From assembly GCA_015680685.1 (NCBI GenBank), contig MNCI01000611.1:56228-120227 (forward strand): a DNA stretch of 64,000 nucleotides, read 5' to 3'. The notes under the pieces are model-generated. The model searched no databases. It saw only the letters and a program-made list of their open reading frames with translations, and was not told the origin of the DNA. A program made the position numbers and the translations under genes. The stretch comes from Gnetum montanum (lineage: Eukaryota; Streptophyta; Gnetopsida; Gnetales; Gnetaceae). Positions 12,284-23,796 of this stretch are shown here, in pieces. Position 1 is the first letter of the stretch. Every line of letters starts with the position of its first letter.

Positions 12284-12303
12284 TTAGCATCGTTGCTAGG
12301 GTC
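12284..12303 (+). other. Primer binding site (Asp-tRNA type, decayed)
   Basis: TTAGCATCGTTGCTAGGGTC directly follows the LTR end. It is a decayed form of TTGGCACCGTTGCCGGGGAC, found intact at 61267-61248, the site typical of Athila elements. Confidence 0.8.
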
Positions 12304-12435
12304 TTTGTTTGTTCAAATGTGCACTATCTAGGATTAGTGAACATTATTTATATCGTTGGACGAACTCAAGGTCAACATCACTCTCAACGACATATAAACT
12401 ACTAAGCACACTAATAATTTTATTCATTTTGCAAA

Positions 12436-14860
12436 GTGTCTTCTTCTTTCCATAGACGTAAAGATGTCAAATTGCTAGTCCCACAAGAATACAAAGTGGT
12501 ATATACTCATTCAGATGAGTATGTACTAGATTTCACCTTTATTTTACATTAGGATGAATAGCTACAATGGCGTGAAATGGAGGGCAACATCATCTTGCCT
12601 CTTGATCAATTTATGCTTGAGATGCTATTTCAAACCCTTAAAAAGTTAGGCATCGCAAATATTCATGAGGAATATGTTGTGAATGGTTCTAATACTTAAG
12701 ACTACCATCCCACTAAAACACAATGCAAGTGAGATCGACATCAAGAAAAGCTCCATGAGGCTATGAAGGGAAAACATTACACTAATCTCTTACTCCTACT
12801 AGATTAAGATGATAATGAGGATCCTCCCTTTGAATGTTCTCAACATGAAGATTCTCCACCCCCTATTATTGATGATGAGGGTGCAACCCTAAACCTGTGC
12901 TCCACTAGTCATAAAACAAGTTTGAAAAAAAAGTGATAGTCAAGGTAGGGACTTGGGCAAGCATCACAATGGCAAGGGATCTAAGGATGGTGATCGTAAT
13001 GAATGAAGAGGTGGTGGCAGACACCACGGTGGCAGTCGCGATCCATCTTCCTCTCCATCCTCTTCATTTAATTTTGAACATTTCTCTTCATCAGTTGGTT
13101 CTCATAGAATTTACCACTGAAATAATCATGATGAAGGTGATCAATGAGACAACAATGATCATGAAGGCCACCAAGACCAAAGGGGTGGCTGAAACCATCA
13201 TCGATGTCATCGACATAGTGATGATGATGAACCTTTGTTTGCGACTCAAAGCATGCTTGACATTGCAGAGGCAATTAGAATTCTAACCAAGCATATGAAA
13301 GATAATAGGATCAAGTGCTTATACATGAATAATATTCCAAGATTTGAGGGGGGATACAACTCTAATCCATGATGCCTGTGCCTTATAGAACATAGAGAAT
13401 GAATGGCAAAAACTCAAGCTCTTCCCTAGGATACTCATCAAGGAAGCTAAAAGCTGGTACTAGTCCTTGGAATCAGAATCCATTTACCGGTGGAGTACCA
13501 TGTTGAGCTATTTAATGACAAATACTAGACGTACCCTAGAGTGTCTAATCTGAGAAAGAAAATTTAAGGTTGGAAATAGGGAATAAATGAACCCTTGGAT
13601 GCCACCATTGGTAGATACTATTTACTCTTATACCAATGCCATGGCCATGGATATTCTTAGAGGGAACAACTTTGCCACATCATAGATGGGCTCAGAGCAA
13701 AAACTAGAAGAACTCTTGGGGTGTATGCCTAAGGAAGATTGTCTAAAATGAGAGCTCATCAGATCCAAAGGCTAATTGAGCAGGTAGCAAAAGAAGAAGG
13801 TGAGCTACAAAAAAGAGAAAATGCAAAAGAGTATAATAGAGATCCTTCCATCAAGAAATGGGAGGTCCAATTTTGTGATGAGGAGGAGTCATCGCTCAAT
13901 AAAGTGGTGAACAAAAAAACCTTGCCCATCCAAAAATTTGTTTATGATATTTTGGCAAAGGTTGATAAATTATGGGACTCTTTGAATGAAAAATTTCAAA
14001 CTGCTATGAAGATCACTGAAGAATCGAAAGAGCAAAATAGTGATTGTAACAACAGGAGGCAAAAAGAAGCTAAATGTGCCTACCAAAGAGGTAATGGCAA
14101 AGCTACTACTGTAGAGGAAGTTTTGGAAACCAACTCTAATGATGAAACTGATTATGACATTTTTCAATGCAAACATCCAAAGGGTTGTTGCCCTATGGTG
14201 TCACACTTACAAGAGGCTAGGGTGTATGCATTGAATCCTCGACTAGCACGTAGGCAAGCACCTAGATGGTTGCCTAATCCTCAAGGTAATTCAAGGTAAT
14301 TCCACCACCAACAACAAGCTTACTACCCAAGTGGAGTTGCACCATAACCTTATGAATAATATCAACAATGGTACCAACCATAATCATGGGGAATGCCACA
14401 CTAAGATAGTAATACCCTTATAGGTAACTAGATCCATACAAGTACTATGTTCAGCAACTCGTCTCTCTAGGAAGTTCTACAAGTCATACCTCATTTCAAC
14501 ATCACCATTACCCTCTAGAGTACCATTGAACACATTCACCATCTACTCAAGGGAAAAACCCATATCCATATCATCCTCTGCATTTGTCTACACACACACC
14601 TCCGCCTTCAACCTAGTTACCTCCTACTTCATCCATGCAAGGTGAGGTTCCTCCATAGCTACAACAATGAAAATGCTACGAGGGTTGTACATTTACAATT
14701 AGCTTTCTAGCTGAGTGGTTCAGATAATCAATCTAGAAGAATACCATTCTTCCAATGCAGGAAATCCTCTGCAACCCTCACAACCTAGTAAGGTTGATCA
14801 TCCTACATCTCTAATACCCTCATCCTCTACATAAAATACCTTCGAGTGCCCTTCAAACTA
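12436..14860 (+). pseudogene. gag (broken), with C-terminal linker
   Basis: Gag would form the particle and package RNA. Comparison with the copy at 39703 shows the start codon has become GTG (12436). Conserved blocks, spread over frames, are DDEPLFATQSMLDIAEAIRI (about 13224), the capsid core (WQKLKLFPRILIKEAKSWY, about 13403-13460), and a QLCHIIDGLRAKTRRTLGVY block (about 13665-13730). An open stretch of 186 codons follows (13739-14299). Its end has FQCKHPKGCC, a damaged form of the Cys-His box CX2CX3HX4C of Athila gag; the first Cys has become Tyr or Asp. From 14300 to 14860 a Pro/Gln/Tyr-rich linker with many stops leads to the protease. The low-complexity stretch at 12930-13280 is in gag, although other frames look open there. 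Confidence 0.75.
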
Positions 14861-14879
14861 AATGCTGCCTCGAATTCAC

Positions 14880-15620
14880 ACTGCGATGCTAACTCATGCT
14901 ATTTCCAACTGGATCAAGGTTGGAAATCTTTCCACAAAAAGATCTAACCCAGGAAGTCCACTCATTTACCTACAAATTGTTGAACATGAACCATGTAAGA
15001 CTCTTCTTGACTCTGGTTCTAGAGTTAATCTCATCTTCCATGACATGTACAAGGCCTAGAACCTACCACCTCTCAAGAAGAGTAACATCCATCCTAATTA
15101 GTTAATTAATGTCCCTCTAGGATTAGTAGAGGACATTATGACCATAGTTTGTGGGTGGTCCTATCCTACTAGTTTTTTGATGATCAAGGTTTAAAACTGA
15201 AAAAGTGACATCCCCATCATTATGAAAAGAGCTTGGTTAAGCACGGTCGATGCACATGTGGGCATAAGGGACCTCTCTCTAGAAATATCCAAAGAAAATG
15301 AATTAGACAAGATGGAGAAGAAGCATTTCCATGCATCACATATAACAATAATGGGTGCAATTGCATGCAAAATATTTCATCCATCAAAAGTACATACATT
15401 AAAGCATGCAATCAATGTGCACAAGAAATCAATATTCAAAGGTATCTGTATGAAATAGCCACAAAACAGGAGGGCACCCAGTGGTTGATAGTTGATTCAG
15501 ATAGCAACACATTATTCGTGGAACCAACTAAGAGCCTAACATGTGTTTATGTTGAAGGCATGAATAAGCTTGAACAAGTTCATCCCCAACTCTATGATGA
15601 AGATGATGATACCTATTAGG
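14880..15620 (+). pseudogene. Retroviral-type aspartic protease (broken)
   Basis: The active-site block TLLDSGSRVNLIFHDMY is at about 15000-15050, with catalytic Asp-Ser-Gly intact (codons from 15009). The flap and C-terminal part includes YGWSYP-like residues (15150-15170) and IMKRAWLSTVDAHVGIRDLS (about 15220-15280), the equivalent of the family's ILGRPFLAT block. A stop follows DMYKA and frame changes occur. The enzyme would mature Gag-Pol. Confidence 0.75.
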
Positions 15621-15625
15621 GAGAG

Positions 15626-16640
15626 TTGAAAATCCCTAATAACTTTAAGCAAGAGCCCCAAAAGCTAAAAAATTTACCAACTGAATGTGCATTTTTTAAA
15701 AATGGTAAACTAGTCATAATTAATGCCAAACTTTCTTCTGAACAAAAAGAAAATTTGTTAAAGGTGATTAACAAATGGCCAATAGCCTTTGCTTGGTCAT
15801 ATCCTAAGCTTACAGGAATCAATATAAGGATATGCTAGCATCGCATTTACACCGACCTAGCCATGAAGCCTAGAAGGTAGCCATAGAGGTGGTTGAATCC
15901 CAAATTGAAGTAGATCATTAAATAGAAAATTGAACAACTCCTTAAGGCAAGGTTCATCTATCCCATCACAAATAGTGAGTGGGTTAGCCTAGTCATAATA
16001 CTGCTGAAGAAAGGTGTAAAATGGCAGGTCTACATCAACTTCAGGCTATTGAATATGGTAACATTTAAAGATCATTTTCCATTGCCATTTGTGGGTCAAG
16101 TGTTGGAAACCATATCCAAGCATTGTTATTATAGCTTCTTGGATGGTTATAGTGGCTATAACCAAATCCAAATTACATTAGAAGATCAAACCAATACAAC
16201 ATTCACAAGTCTCTTGAGGACATTTCATATTATAAGATGCCATTCGGTTTATGCAATGCCCCTACAACATGTCAACAACTAGTCCTTAGTATTTTCCAAC
16301 AACAGATTGGTAATGGTGTGAAAGTCTTCATGGATGAATTTTCCACCTATGGAGCTACATTTGAGCAAGCCTTGGACCAACTTGAGTAAGTATTGAAGAG
16401 ATGTGTTAAAATAAATCTATGGCTCAACTAGCAAAAGAGCCATCTCTTGGTCCAATAAGGCATTGTACTAAGACATGGAATCACTCAAGCAAGGATTGAG
16501 GTAGACCCAGAAAAGATAAGGATCACCCAAGGAATAACATGCCAACCAGAGATAGTTAAAGATGTTTGATAATTTCTTGGACACACTGGCTACTACCAGC
16601 AATTCACAGAGAATTTCTCTAAGATCACAAAACCATTGGT
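15626..16640 (+). pseudogene. Reverse transcriptase (broken)
   Basis: The order of motifs is normal: AFAWSYPKLTGI (about 15788), the NSEWVSLVI..KKGVKWQVYINFR block (15970-16045), FKDHFPLPFVGQVLETI (16063), FLDGYSGYNQIQI (16137), the MPFGLCNAPTTFQ region scrambled by a frameshift at about 16210-16290, and the catalytic motif as FMDE (16327-16338). The family motif is FMDD, so the second catalytic Asp has become Glu. That and numerous stops make the enzyme dead. Confidence 0.85.
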
Positions 16641-17160
16641 AAAGCTTACAAAAAAAGATGCACCTTTCATCTGGACTAAGGAATGTGAACACACATTCCA
16701 ATAGTTAAAGGAGAAACTTGTAGAAACACCAACCCTATGAGCATTGGACTAGTTCAAACCCTTCCACATCATGATGAATCCATCTAACTATGCCTTAGGA
16801 GTAGTGCTCACATAGATAGATGATAAGAAATGCCCATGCTACATCCACTATGCAAGCCAAAGCATTGTGGGAGCATAGTTAAATTACACCACCATGGAAA
16901 AAGAACTAATGGCCATGGTGTATGCTCTAGAAAACTTCAGGTACTATGTGCTTGGCTACAAAGTATTTGTGCACACGGACCAGAGTGTAATCTACTTCCT
17001 GATGAACAAGCAAATGATGAGGCCCCATGTCATACGGTGGCTCATGATCTTATAGGAATTTGATCTCACAATGATAGATCAAAAAGAAACTAAGAATGTG
17101 ATCACTGACCACCTCTCTCACTTAAAATGGGATAATAAAGAGGAGGAGAGCTTAGTCTCT
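16641..17160 (+). pseudogene. RNase H domain (broken)
   Basis: Follows the RT directly. Blocks visible are KLTKKDAPFIWTKECE (16645), NYALGVVLT (16790), CYIHYASQSIV (16840), LNYTTMEKELMAMVYALENF (16880), then HTDQSVIYFL (16975) and FDLTMIDQKETKNVITDHLS (17060). It aligns almost residue for residue with the copy at 35472-34981. About six stops, mostly CAG or CAA to TAG or TAA, break it. Confidence 0.85.
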
Positions 17161-17289
17161 GATCAGTTTCCAAACGAAATCCTCTTTATAGGAGCAATAA
17201 ATGATCAAATACCCATAAAAACAACATGGTATCATGGCATCCTCACTTATCTTTTCACTCAGGAGATGCCACAAGATCTTGACTTTAGA

Positions 17290-18330
17290 AAGAAGTAATA
17301 ATTTCTTCATTGGGCCAAATATTTAATGGAAATCAACGAACACCTTTACAAGGTGTGCAGCAATGGCCTAATTTGTTGGTGTGTCCTTGATGAAGACTAA
17401 TTGCACGTTCTCTAGGATGTTCATGAAGGGCCTTGTAGAGGCCACTATGCAGGGTGACACATGACCAGAAAAATCCTGATGGTAGGATACTATTGGCATA
17501 TAACCTTCAGGGATGGCCACCAATTTGTCCAATATTGTGAACATTATCAATAAGATGAGGGGATCCTTACTTGCATGGAAGGTCCTCAATAGTGAATTCA
17601 ACCACTAGAACTTTTTAACATATGAGGCATTAACTTCATGCATCCCATCACATCCATGTCCAACGGAAAGGCATATATTATCGTAGTAGTCGACTATTGC
17701 ACAAAATGGGCAAAAGTAGCAGTTGTTACTAATTGTACATCATCCACTACTACTAGATTTATAAAATGAAATATTGTAAATAGGTTTGGGGTGCTATGTT
17801 CACTAATTTTTGACAATGGAACTCATTTCACAAGTGTCACTTTTAGAAAGCAAATGTAACGCTTGGGGGTTGAACATAAATTAACAACACCCTATCACCA
17901 CCAAGCCAATGGTTAAGTAGAGGTAACCAATATGAAGATCAAAAAAATACTAACATAGACCATTAGCAAATATAGGAAAGATTTTTTTACGAAACTTAAT
18001 GATGTCCTCTGGGCTTACCAATCAACATGGAAACTTCCTATTGACTATTCTCCCTACAATTTGGTTTGCGAAAGACTTCCAATGCTCCCAATTCAATCCA
18101 AGCTTCATACACTCTCAACAACCTATGATTTGAATCTTGACCTAAGTCTAGCACAAAAAGAAAGATTAATCAACCTGAATGTGCTAGATGAAAACTGATT
18201 GGTGGCCCTATCTTTGGATGAGGTGCATAAGGCATTCAACAAGCAACATCATGATCTAGGAATACGAAAGGTAAAACTTCAACCAAGAGATAAGGTTCTC
18301 TATCGGAACCCCACACATGTACCCCAAAAA
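17290..18330 (+). pseudogene. Integrase (broken)
   Basis: Aligns with the nearly intact integrase at 34783-33803. The zinc-binding region (17405-17560) and core (17600-17940) are recognisable across frames. The first catalytic position reads INFM (Asn codon AAC at 17632-17634) where plant gypsy integrases have IDFMG. VDYCTKWAK (about 17688) and FDNGTHFTS (about 17812) follow, the latter keeping the second Asp. The core ends with HQANG and VEVTN (about 17905). It continues to DLSLAQKERLINLNVLDEN and QPRDKVLYRNP (about 18280). No chromodomain follows. Confidence 0.8.
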
Positions 18331-18479
18331 AAAAAAATTTCAAACAATGTGGGAGAGACCTTATATAATTAATCAAACCTTTCCCTTTGGGGCCATGTTA
18401 ATCTATAAGCCTAAAAGCCCAAATAAAAAGCAGTTGGTCAACATCCAATAAGTAAAACATTTCTTCGAATCAAGATAGG

Positions 18480-20160
18480 CCAATGCAATTGCCACCTCGA
18501 TGGATGGACAACCAAGTTCCATTTTTCGAATCTTGTTCTTAAAACTTAGTCATGGGGGAGATAGCCACCTATGCTAACAATCCATATGGCTTCTTAGTTT
18601 TTCTATTTTTTTTTCACGTTTTTGATTTTACAAGTTATTTATTTTACAAATTTTTTATTCTTGATTTTCAAATTTTTCTAATTTTCCATCATCGTTAATA
18701 CCTTTGAACTTTTCTTAATTATTTTTACACTTATATATTTTACTTTGTTTTGTTTTTTTCAAGTGTGATATTTCCTCATTTTTGCTAATAAAATGACTTT
18801 ATTGCCACAAGACATAATGTCGCTATTATTATTTACTAATGATGGCTTTTGCGTAATGTTGTGATTGTTGATGTATGGTTTTTATTTTTGAATTTTGATG
18901 TCTGATGACTATGAGATGGTTTAGTTTTCATGGAATAGGCAATGAGTCCATGTCATCCGCCCATCTAATAAACTCTATGGTTTTCCTTGTTCTGGGAATT
19001 TGAGGTCCCTTCCATTAAAGAAACTTTTAATCAATTGATGACCTTGGTAGTTCCAAAATTAGGAAGGATTCAAAGGTTTTAAAAGGGTGTAACTTCAAGG
19101 GGACTCATTACTCTTTGTATTATTCTACTTGCTTGAGTGTTTGAGTGTTTTTCATAGACTTTTTACCATTCCATTCCAACCACTAATAGGAAGTTAAATA
19201 AAGTCTTTGTATGATGTGGTTCTCATCCAAAAATTCAAAAAAAAATGATGGAAATTCAAAGCACACCCCTTAGACACCATAGACAAATAAGTCTTTGCAT
19301 GGTGTGGTTCCCATAAAAAAAATTCAAAAAAATTATGGGAATTAAAAGCACACCCCTTAGACAAATAAACAATCTACAAGCACTAGTTATGAGACTAGAA
19401 AGACATGCACCCATGCCTGAACGTCCCCTCAAACTAAGGCACTCTCTCACTTCATACTTCTCTCTTTTCTTCTCTTTATGGAATGGTGGTTGTTTTATGG
19501 AAGCACTCTCATGTCTCATGCAGGTGGACCAATCTTAGAGTGGAAATGCGAAGTCATTAAAAGTGGCTAGTTTTGGTTTGGACTAAGGATGGATCTTTTC
19601 AGGTCATTTTAACCACAGATTCCACAAGAGACTTCTTATGACCTCACTTTGGAATTCCATTCCACCTTCTCTATCATCCATCCATGTTGTCATAACTCAC
19701 CTCACTACTAGGTTCTATGTTATGCTCTATGTCTTGGTTTGATGTGTTTGAATTCTTGGATAGATTCTTTTTTGTTGGTCCTTAACTTTTCATGACCATT
19801 AACCAACTATGGGGCCCACAAACTCCTTAGTTGAGGTTATGAAAGAGTAATAAGGGCATGAGCCTACTATGGGGAGGACCCACTTGCATAGCTCTTGGTT
19901 TAGTTAGTTAAGGTTCCTTACATCAGACATTACTACAATCCTATCTTTCGCATATTTCATTGTGTATTTTGCTCAGTGCTCCTTAACCTTTTATTTCATT
20001 CATCCCTCAAATCATTTTTTTACCACTTTCCAAATTTATGAGCTCCAACACCCTCTTCTCATATTTTTGTACTATTTTTAACCTGTTGAGCTTTCATTTG
20101 ATCCTAATTTCATTCAAAAACTCTTTCTATTTTGAAAGTTTGACCAAAGTCAATGGTCGT
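18480..20160 (+). other. Noncoding spacer between pol and 3' ORF
   Basis: About 1.7 kb without a frame, conserved in sequence with 31815-33600 and 58090-59170 of the minus elements. It begins with a purine tract (ATGGGGGAGATAG, 18551-18563). At 19197-19370 it carries two copies of a unit of about 75-95 bp (CTTTG..TGGTGTGGTTC..AAAGCACACCCCTTAGAC), and three copies of the same unit occur at 32713-32960. Its end joins the internal promoter. Confidence 0.6.
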
Positions 20161-20179
20161 CTATGGTGGTCAACAGCTA

Positions 20180-20254
20180 CATCGATGAGGCCTCATTGAC
20201 ATGGCGACTGTGTTGATGAGGCCTCGTTGACACAGCGCAAAAATCCTATATATA
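20180..20254 (+). promoter_or_regulatory. Internal promoter upstream of the 3' ORF
   Basis: Two palindromes of the LTR type, ATCGATGAGGCCTCATTGAC (20181-20200) and GTTGATGAGGCCTCGTTGAC (20212-20231), are followed 16 bp later by TATATATA (20247-20254). The 3' ORF starts about 460 bp downstream. Motif, order and spacing copy the element's own LTR promoter at 11383-11505, while the surrounding sequence is not LTR. Its activity is inferred, not shown. Confidence 0.6.
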
Positions 20255-20710
20255 CCATCACATGCTTAAGAATTTTTTTCATTTGCCTCATAACATACAA
20301 GGAGTTTTTGCTGTTTTTCAAAGCCTAAACCCTCCTAGAGCCCATAACTTCCCAACCATTTATCCAAATCATCCTGTTCTTTGATCTTGCAGTTACCAGA
20401 GGTAAGCTCTTTATCATGGAGGCTGCAAACCTTAAATTTTCTCATGAAATTTTTGAAAAAATTTTCTAACTCCCCTAAAAGGATTAATAAACTTGACAAT
20501 ATACAAACATCAATTTTCTCTTAAGAGTTAACCCTTTCAACAACCTCAAGGATGATTTATTAATAATAACACATAAATAAAATAATGATTAGAGTAATTA
20601 AATTAATCATAATCACTTAGTCAAGTGTAACTATCCTAAAGAGATAAAGTTATGCCAATTGCTTCATGTTACACAATGATTGCTAACCCATTGTCTTATT
20701 GTGATTATAG

Positions 20711-23556
20711 ATGGCACCAAGACCAAAATGACCATAGGAAGGAGAACCCTCTTAACCAAGGGAGAAATGGCCCAAAGTTAGAAGGGGCCAACATGAACAA
20801 GCCCAAGAACTACCAAAGGCAACCCATGGAATGGGACCTCTTCATGAGAAGCCTGAAGTGGAATTCGTTCAATGGATTCTAGAAGAAGAGGTGCCAACAA
20901 AGCAATTACAGCAAGGGAAAGCACTAGGACCCATACCCAGGCTTGAAGTCACTTTAACTTGAGCTTGCCTTAACATCATCATGTCTTGAGAGATTCAAAA
21001 CTTTGTTCTCCAAGAAATAAACTTTGGGCCATTTCTAGAGAAATCTACAACAAAAATTAAAATACAATTGTAAATATCTCCCATGTGGCCAATCATCACA
21101 TTCAATGGGGAGTGGTAGATGGGAGAGACATATCTCTTCTGGAATAATAGAAGGTTGAGGTCCTCAGTAAAAATCAAGGATATTCAAGTGTCCTATTTGG
21201 CTGAGTCTATCGCGTAGGCACCAAGGTTGCCTGATATTGGGACACAGTTGGTGGAGCTATCAACAAAAGGTGATCTTGAGGCTAAAAATGAGTGGATTTA
21301 GTGGTGTTAAAGGGTCAACCATAAGGAGTACAACATGCTTACACCAATAGAACACATCTACGTTAAAATTACGACCTATCGCCTCAATCCCATGATGAGG
21401 CCCAGTAAGGTGATAGCCTTTTCCACCCAAGCATGTGCTACTCTAAGCAAGAGATTTCCCATAAACCTTCCACAACTAATCTAGTTAGAGATCAAGAAGC
21501 ATTTCAAGGAAAATGAACATGGAAGGAAAACCTAGCCTTTTCCATGCCTCATTTGAAAACTCTACAAAAGGGCAGGAATCATCCGTTATGCCAATGACAT
21601 AATCAGGCATGCTCCTTTGGTTGCATGATCTAAAATTATGAAGGAAAAAGATGTCAACTACAACTAAACAAGAGGAGCAACCGCCACCTCCACCGCCTAC
21701 TCAAGAAATAACATCAGAGTCCTGTGCAACCATTAAGTGCTTACACGAAATTTGAGAGCAGCTCTTGCGTGAGTAAGAGTAATGTACAGGGATAAGTAGT
21801 GTAGACCCATCTGTGTATTGACCAGTAATGAGTCACCTTTATGAAATGGCTCGAACAATTAGTCAAATGGAAAAAGGTGGACCAATATTCTCTACCCAAT
21901 GAACGCAGTTACCCATTAGGTTTAATCCTAATGCTCGAGAGGTGATGGTGTCGTAATCACAATGCCATTTATCTTCAGAAATCTTTGGGAATGTCACCTC
22001 CTTCTCAATGGGTTCGGAGGAAGGTGAAAGGACCACTATCCTGATGATGCAGCACTAAAGATAAGAGACTACGACTGAGGTAGTTGCTGACTGTGTCATC
22101 GAAGCACTCAATGCACCTGTGGTATCTTTACCAAACATATTTGCACTTCGAGATGTGCAAATGTCCATAGGCACAGTCAGCAAAAAACTAAATGTAGTCG
22201 AGCATGAAGAGTTGTTGGATTGATTGGTGGGAACTGAGCAACTGATTCTGGATATTTTTGATTTTTCAAATAACATAACTACAACTCAGTCAGAGTTACT
22301 AAAATCAAGGGGCAAATGCCTCATCTTGGAGGAGCAATTGAAATGGCTTAAGCACAAAATTAATGCTTGACCATGGAGGTTGCCAAATTATGTGCCGGCC
22401 TTGCTAATCCTACACTCCTTAGTCTAATAATAACCAAAGATGAAGTGTTCCAATAGCTTCAAAAGTAATTCAAGAAAGCTAAGGAGGAAGCAATGACAGC
22501 CATCTTTAGCCAATCCATAGTAGAGGCAAAAATGTATTCAGTTTAGAAGGACTTGTCTCAAATGCACCAAGAGAACGAATCACTGAGCACACAAAATCAT
22601 CACATGTGCAATGTTGATACCCAAAAAGAACAAATGCAAGAATTCATTCATCAAAAGCAGGAGTAGCTAGCTAAGGTGAACATGAAATTAAGAAAATTGG
22701 AATCTATTAATAGAGGAAGTTCATGCCTGATGTTAGAAATCTGTTATTGAAATTTCCACCTAAAAATGAATCTTTGAAGTTTGAAAAATTTTAAAATCAC
22801 TATAGAGACCAGGTTGGCCTATAGAAGGAAGTAAATGAGAAGCACATCCAAATGCTAAAGGAAAAAATAAATGAAGCTCTCTAACAACTCCAATAAGGAA
22901 AAGAAGTTTGGCAGCCCATTGTTGATGGGATTAATGCCTATAACAAAGAAGAGATCGACCTCAAGAAGTTATAGATAGAAGAAATGATAGAATACATAGA
23001 GTTGGCCAATCTTTACTATGCAAAATTGGCTATGCTGACTGCTAGACAATAGCGGTTAGAGTTAGCAAAACAAGTGGCTAGCTCATATTTTCCATACAAG
23101 GAAGAGTTCAAACACCATAAAGACACCAAGCAGAAGCTTGAGACTGTAAATGCTAAACTTAAAGTTCTCAAAGCACAATTCATGGTTCAATGATCAACTA
23201 TTGAAAAACTAGCCAAAAAGATAAATGATTACCAAGAGCTGAAGGATGTAGTTAGAACGTTCGACATTGAATGCAAACAATTTGTTGCCTGGTTTATCAA
23301 TGCAAAGGAGCTGTTTCCAGTAATCCCATGTCCCTGGGATGTGCCCATTCTAACCCACATTGGCAAAGCTGTATGGATGATGCATGATCCTAGAAGTAAG
23401 GAGAAGAAAATGAAAGCATTATTGGATACTTTCCACCTCCCACCAAAAGTTGCAGCAATAGTAGAACAACCATAGCTGCCTCGACCGTCGCATGTGCGTG
23501 AAGCCAATGAAGGTTCCTTAGAACCTCAGTAGCCACCACTGCCTAAGACTATTTGA
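20711..23556 (+). pseudogene. Athila-like 3' ORF (PF20167-like domain plus coiled coil), broken
   Basis: A long ORF of about 950 codons located where retroviruses have env. The proposed start is MAPRPK (20711), matching MPPKHG of the copy at 57516. The N-terminal half resembles the putative plant transposon protein domain PF20167: INFGPF (about 21018), WMGETYLFWNNRRLRS (about 21117), VKIKDIQVSYLAES, then YVKITTYRLNPMMRPSKVIA (about 21358) and KRFPINLPQLI. A Pro-rich break (PPPPPPTQE, about 21685) leads to a long Gln/Glu/Lys/Leu-rich coiled coil (22350-23230). The C-terminus has WMMHDPRSKEKKMKALLDTF (23372-23430). There are at least ten stops. I see no signal peptide or membrane segment, so calling it an envelope protein is not supported. 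Confidence 0.7.
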
Positions 23557-23783
23557 TCTTCTCCACCAAATTTTACGCTATTAAGAAATGTGCTATCCAA
23601 TTTTGGGAATCATGTCATGGTGTTCAATTTTGTGTCATGAACACCGTCATTTTTGTAATGTGTTGATTCGTGCACTCAGGCACTCCATTTTTGTCAAGTT
23701 AGTCTATTTTGTTTATGAAAGGTTAGTCAATAATCCTATACCTTCCCAATTTTGTAAAAGAACTCAAGGATGAGTTTTCATTC
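23557..23783 (+). other. Short noncoding stretch before the polypurine tract
   Basis: Lies between the 3' ORF stop and the tract. It ends GGATGAGTTTTCATTCAATC, a block also found in the same place in the other copies (54605-54640 and 2175-2195 on the minus strand), so it is a conserved element-end sequence. Confidence 0.5.
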
Positions 23784-23796
23784 AATCATGGGGTTA
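23784..23796 (+). other. Polypurine tract
   Basis: AATCATGGGGTTA immediately precedes the 3' LTR start (TGATGAGTC). It is a slightly decayed form of CGTGGGGGTA. Confidence 0.65.

Noticed and set aside
12933-13286. Open frame of 117 codons rich in Met, Val, Thr, and its antisense frame
   Set aside because: Homologous gag copies show the true frame here is the Ser/Asp/His-rich low-complexity part of gag. These frames are shifted or antisense shadows.
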